From an uncultured Eubacteriales bacterium (GTDB lineage: Bacteria; Bacillota; Clostridia; Oscillospirales; CAG-272), in contig URSW01000095.1 of NCBI GenBank assembly GCA_900550625.1, positions 1 through 6,621 on the forward strand: a stretch of 6,621 nt of DNA, in the 5' to 3' direction. The notes under the pieces were generated by a model. That model was given only the letters and a program-made list of their open reading frames with translations, did no database searches and had not been told where the DNA came from. The position numbers and the translations under genes were made by a program. Positions 4,829 through 6,621 of this stretch are shown one piece after another (the stretch's first letter is position 1; each line of letters opens with the position of its first letter).

Positions 4829-6247
4829 ATGGGACTTATCAAAGCGGGAATCGGTGCCCTCGGAGGCACGCTTGCAGATCAGTGGAAGGAATTTTTCTAC
4901 TGTGAATCGATACCGAAAGAGGTGCTTGTAACAAAAGGACAAAAACGGGTCGGGGGACGCTCGTCAAACACAAAAGGAAGCGACAACATCATATCGAACG
5001 GATCGGGTATTGCCGTCGCCGACGGTCAGTGCATGATCATCGTGGAACAGGGCAAGGTCGTCGAGGTATGCGCCGAGCCCGGCGAATTTACATACGACAG
5101 CTCGACGGAGCCTTCGATCTTCTCGGGAAATCTCGGCGAGAGCATTAAGGAGACGTTCAAGACAATCGGCAAACGATTTACTTACGGCGGAGACACCGGA
5201 AAGGATCAGCGTGTCTACTATTTCAACACCAAGGAGCTGATCGACAACAAATTCGGCACGCCTAACCCCATCCCGTTCCGCGTGGTCGATTCGAAGATCG
5301 GACTTGACTTAGACGTTTCGGTGCGCTGCTCCGGCGTATACTCCTACAAGATCGCAGATCCCCTGCTCTTCTACACCAATGTTTGCGGGAACGTGGAGCA
5401 GGAATACAGCCGCGACGAGCTTGACGGTCAGCTGAAGACCGAGTTTGTCAGCGCGCTTCAACCCGCGTTCGGCAAGCTGTCCGATCTTGAACTGCGTCCG
5501 AATCAGATCGTCAGCCACAATACCGATCTCGAAGAAGCCATGAACACGGCGCTCTCGGCCAAGTGGGGCGAGCTGCGCGGGCTCAAGGTAGTCAGCATCG
5601 CGCTCGGCTCCGTCACACTGCCGGAGGAAGATGCCGAAATGATCAAGCAGGCACAGCGTGCGGCAATAATGCGAGATCCCACCATGGCGGCGGCAACATT
5701 GGTTGGCGCCCAGGCGGATGCCATGAAGACGGCAGCGGGCAATCAGGCAGGTGCCATGACAGGCTTCATGGGTATGGGCATGGCGATGAATGCGGGAGGC
5801 GGAATGAATGCGCAGAACCTTTTCGCAATGGGTCAGCAGAATCAGCAGGCTCAGCAGCAGGCCGCGGCTGCTCCCGCCGCACCGTCGGCGGATGGTTGGA
5901 AATGCTCCTGCGGCGCGGTCGTGACCGGGAATTTCTGTCCGGAATGCGGCGCAAAGAAGCCGGAACCCGTACAGGCAGGCGCATGGAAATGCAAGTGCGG
6001 CGCTGCGGCGACCGGCAAATTCTGCCCCGAATGCGGTTCTCCGAAGCCTGCGGATACGGATGGATGGACCTGTTCATGCGGCACGGTAAACAAGGGCAAG
6101 TTCTGTCAGAGCTGCGGCGCGAAAAAGCCGGAGGGCGCGCCTCTCTACCGCTGCGACAAATGCGGCTGGGAGCCCGAGGACCCCGCGCATCCTCCGAAGT
6201 TCTGCCCCGAATGCGGCGATCCTTTTGACGAGAGCGACCGGAAGTAA
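4829..6247 (+). CDS. SPFH-domain protein with four C-terminal zinc ribbons (YdjI-like)
   Basis: The 472-residue product has an N-terminal SPFH/Band 7 domain (about residues 15-275; MGLIKAGIGALGGTLADQWK, GQCMIIVEQGK and LPEEDAEMIKQAQRAAI are family-typical). A flexible Gly/Met/Ala/Gln linker follows (about 310-355), then four zinc ribbons. The Cys quartets are 359/361/370/373, 388/390/399/402, 415/417/426/429 and 442/445/459/462. The first three are near-copies, W-x-C-x-C-G ... FC-xx-CG-x-xKP, spaced 27-29 residues; the fourth is a CxxC/CxxC rubredoxin-like knuckle. There is no signal peptide or membrane segment. In Bacillus subtilis the related YdjI works with YdjG and YdjH to bring PspA to the membrane, so a role in envelope stress is inferred. 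The ATG at 4829 is chosen because AAGGAGA lies 8 nt upstream; an in-frame start at 4718 would precede the promoter. The next gene downstream fits the same module. Confidence 0.93.
   Translation: MGLIKAGIGALGGTLADQWKEFFYCESIPKEVLVTKGQKRVGGRSSNTKGSDNIISNGSGIAVADGQCMIIVEQGKVVEVCAEPGEFTYDSSTEPSIFSGNLGESIKETFKTIGKRFTYGGDTGKDQRVYYFNTKELIDNKFGTPNPIPFRVVDSKIGLDLDVSVRCSGVYSYKIADPLLFYTNVCGNVEQEYSRDELDGQLKTEFVSALQPAFGKLSDLELRPNQIVSHNTDLEEAMNTALSAKWGELRGLKVVSIALGSVTLPEEDAEMIKQAQRAAIMRDPTMAAATLVGAQADAMKTAAGNQAGAMTGFMGMGMAMNAGGGMNAQNLFAMGQQNQQAQQQAAAAPAAPSADGWKCSCGAVVTGNFCPECGAKKPEPVQAGAWKCKCGAAATGKFCPECGSPKPADTDGWTCSCGTVNKGKFCQSCGAKKPEGAPLYRCDKCGWEPEDPAHPPKFCPECGDPFDESDRK
5897..6220 (+). repeat. coding tandem repeat: zinc-ribbon array
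   Basis: Within the SPFH gene, three units of 27-29 codons share Trp-x-Cys-x-Cys-Gly, a Gly-(Lys/Asn)-Phe-Cys core and a Lys-Pro end. A fourth, more divergent unit follows. The array probably arose by internal duplication of one ribbon. Confidence 0.85.
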
Positions 6248-6334
6248 TTTTTCGCAAATGGTCCGGCAAGGAATAAAATGCGGCGGTGTCAAGGCTTTTC
6301 GGTCTTACATCGCCGATCACGCCGGAGCGAGCGC

Positions 6335-6373
6335 GTGAAGCGGCTGATGTGCAGCCGTGGAATACGGCTTCAC
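6335..6373 (+). other. foldable RNA segment ahead of the zinc-ribbon gene
   Basis: GTGAAGC (6335-6341) can pair with GCTTCAC (6367-6373), enclosing a smaller hairpin CGGCTG/CAGCCG (6341-6346 with 6352-6357; base 6341 can join only one of the two). It lies in the 157-base gap between the SPFH gene and the next gene. It could be an mRNA processing or stability element. No T-tract follows, so it is not a terminator. Confidence 0.4.
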
Positions 6374-6393
6374 ATCCGATACAAAATGCCAAC

Positions 6394-6399
6394 AGGAGG
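6394..6399 (+). promoter_or_regulatory. ribosome binding site deciding the start at 6405
   Basis: AGGAGG stands 5 nt before the ATG at 6405. It also lies inside a five-codon frame (ATG at 6386, TAG at 6401-6403) that opens with the same Met-Pro-Thr codons as the gene. Confidence 0.8.
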
Positions 6400-6404
6400 A
6401 TAGA

Positions 6405-6614
6405 ATGCCAACACTGCAAGAATACAAATGCCCGTGCTGCGGCGGTGCGATAGAATTTGACAGCAGTCTTCAGAAGATGAAATGCCCGTACTGCGATACG
6501 GAATTTGATATGGAGACGCTGGCAAGCTACGACGCCGGGCTGAAGGATGAACAGGACAGCATGGAATGGGAAACCTCGGCGGGCGGCGAATGTAGGAATG
6601 TCAATGATAGGTGA
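6405..6614 (+). CDS. TFIIB-type zinc-ribbon protein (YdjG-like), cut short by an early stop
   Basis: The frame starts MPTLQEYKCPCCGGAIEFDS and contains one TFIIB-type ribbon, with Cys9/Cys12 and Cys27/Cys30, then DTEFDMETLASYD and an acidic stretch to EWETSAGGE. This closely follows the opening of a Firmicutes family of about 350 residues that I recall having a second ribbon and a larger C-terminal domain. Here a TGA ends the frame after 69 codons, seven bases before the window stops, and the last eight codons (CRNVNDR) no longer resemble the family. This suggests a frameshift or base error close to 6590, or a true truncation. The start at 6405 follows AGGAGG; the in-frame GTG at 6357 has no ribosome site. 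Together with the SPFH gene it forms a YdjG/YdjI-like pair, probably one operon since no terminator separates them. Confidence 0.7.
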   Translation: MPTLQEYKCPCCGGAIEFDSSLQKMKCPYCDTEFDMETLASYDAGLKDEQDSMEWETSAGGECRNVNDR

Positions 6615-6621
6615 CAGTGAC

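Noticed and set aside
6248..6300. Terminator directly after the SPFH gene
   Set aside because: There is a short T-run after the stop codon but no stable stem before it.
6357..6404. In-frame GTG start giving the zinc-ribbon protein 16 more residues
   Set aside because: No ribosome site precedes it, it sits inside a foldable segment, and the family starts at the MPTLQEY sequence.
5563..6419. Large alternative frames (221 codons plus, 217 codons minus) across the zinc-ribbon array
   Set aside because: Low-complexity Arg/Gly- and Ser/Arg-rich products produced by the repeated, GC-rich ribbon coding sequence.
1..6621. CRISPR arrays, tRNA or rRNA genes, complete insertion sequences, intron domain V/VI elsewhere in the window
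   Set aside because: No regularly spaced repeats, cloverleaf-like segments, transposase or reverse-transcriptase frames, or domain V-like hairpin were found on reading both strands.

Overview
The window looks like a piece of a Clostridia chromosome, probably from the Oscillospiraceae/Ruminococcaceae side of the class. The evidence is an HPr with both His15 and the regulatory Ser46, AGGAGG-type ribosome binding sites, textbook SigA promoters, and several protein families typical of gut Firmicutes. This placement is inferred from gene content alone. The window cuts one gene at its left edge and probably one at its right edge.

Layout: (1) 1-844, minus strand, the N-terminal half of the excision nuclease UvrC. 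Upstream of it is a short leader region that may hold a small coupled ORF. (2) 1137-1409, minus strand, the PTS phosphocarrier HPr, with its own promoter (1453-1481) and its own terminator (1060-1119). (3) 1410-1815, a non-coding stretch holding the divergent promoters of ptsH and the next gene plus several small palindromes. (4) 1816-2676, plus strand, an unnamed single-pass membrane protein, closed by a strong bidirectional terminator. (5) 2763-3122, minus strand, a DUF1893 gene with no usable start codon. A 69-nt 5' fragment of a group IIC intron abuts it at 3112-3180. (6) 3227-4603, minus strand, a two-gene operon of a TetR-type regulator and an alpha/beta hydrolase. It has a consensus promoter, a 9+5+9 palindromic operator and a terminator. 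(7) 4829-6247, plus strand, a YdjI-like SPFH protein with four C-terminal zinc ribbons, driven by its own consensus promoter. (8) From 6405, a TFIIB-type zinc-ribbon protein (YdjG-like) that meets a stop after 69 codons near the window edge.

How the parts work together: the tetR-hydrolase pair is probably autoregulated, with the operator just downstream of the promoter. The SPFH and zinc-ribbon genes resemble the ydjG/ydjI membrane-stress module that works with PspA in Bacillus. ptsH and uvrC are housekeeping genes, apparently transcribed separately because a terminator lies between them. The most striking region is 3110-3220. A group IIC intron 5' end sits directly behind the hydrolase terminator, which matches the known preference of this intron class for terminator hairpins. 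The rest of the intron is gone, together with the start of the DUF1893 gene. I see no CRISPR array, tRNA, rRNA or complete mobile element.
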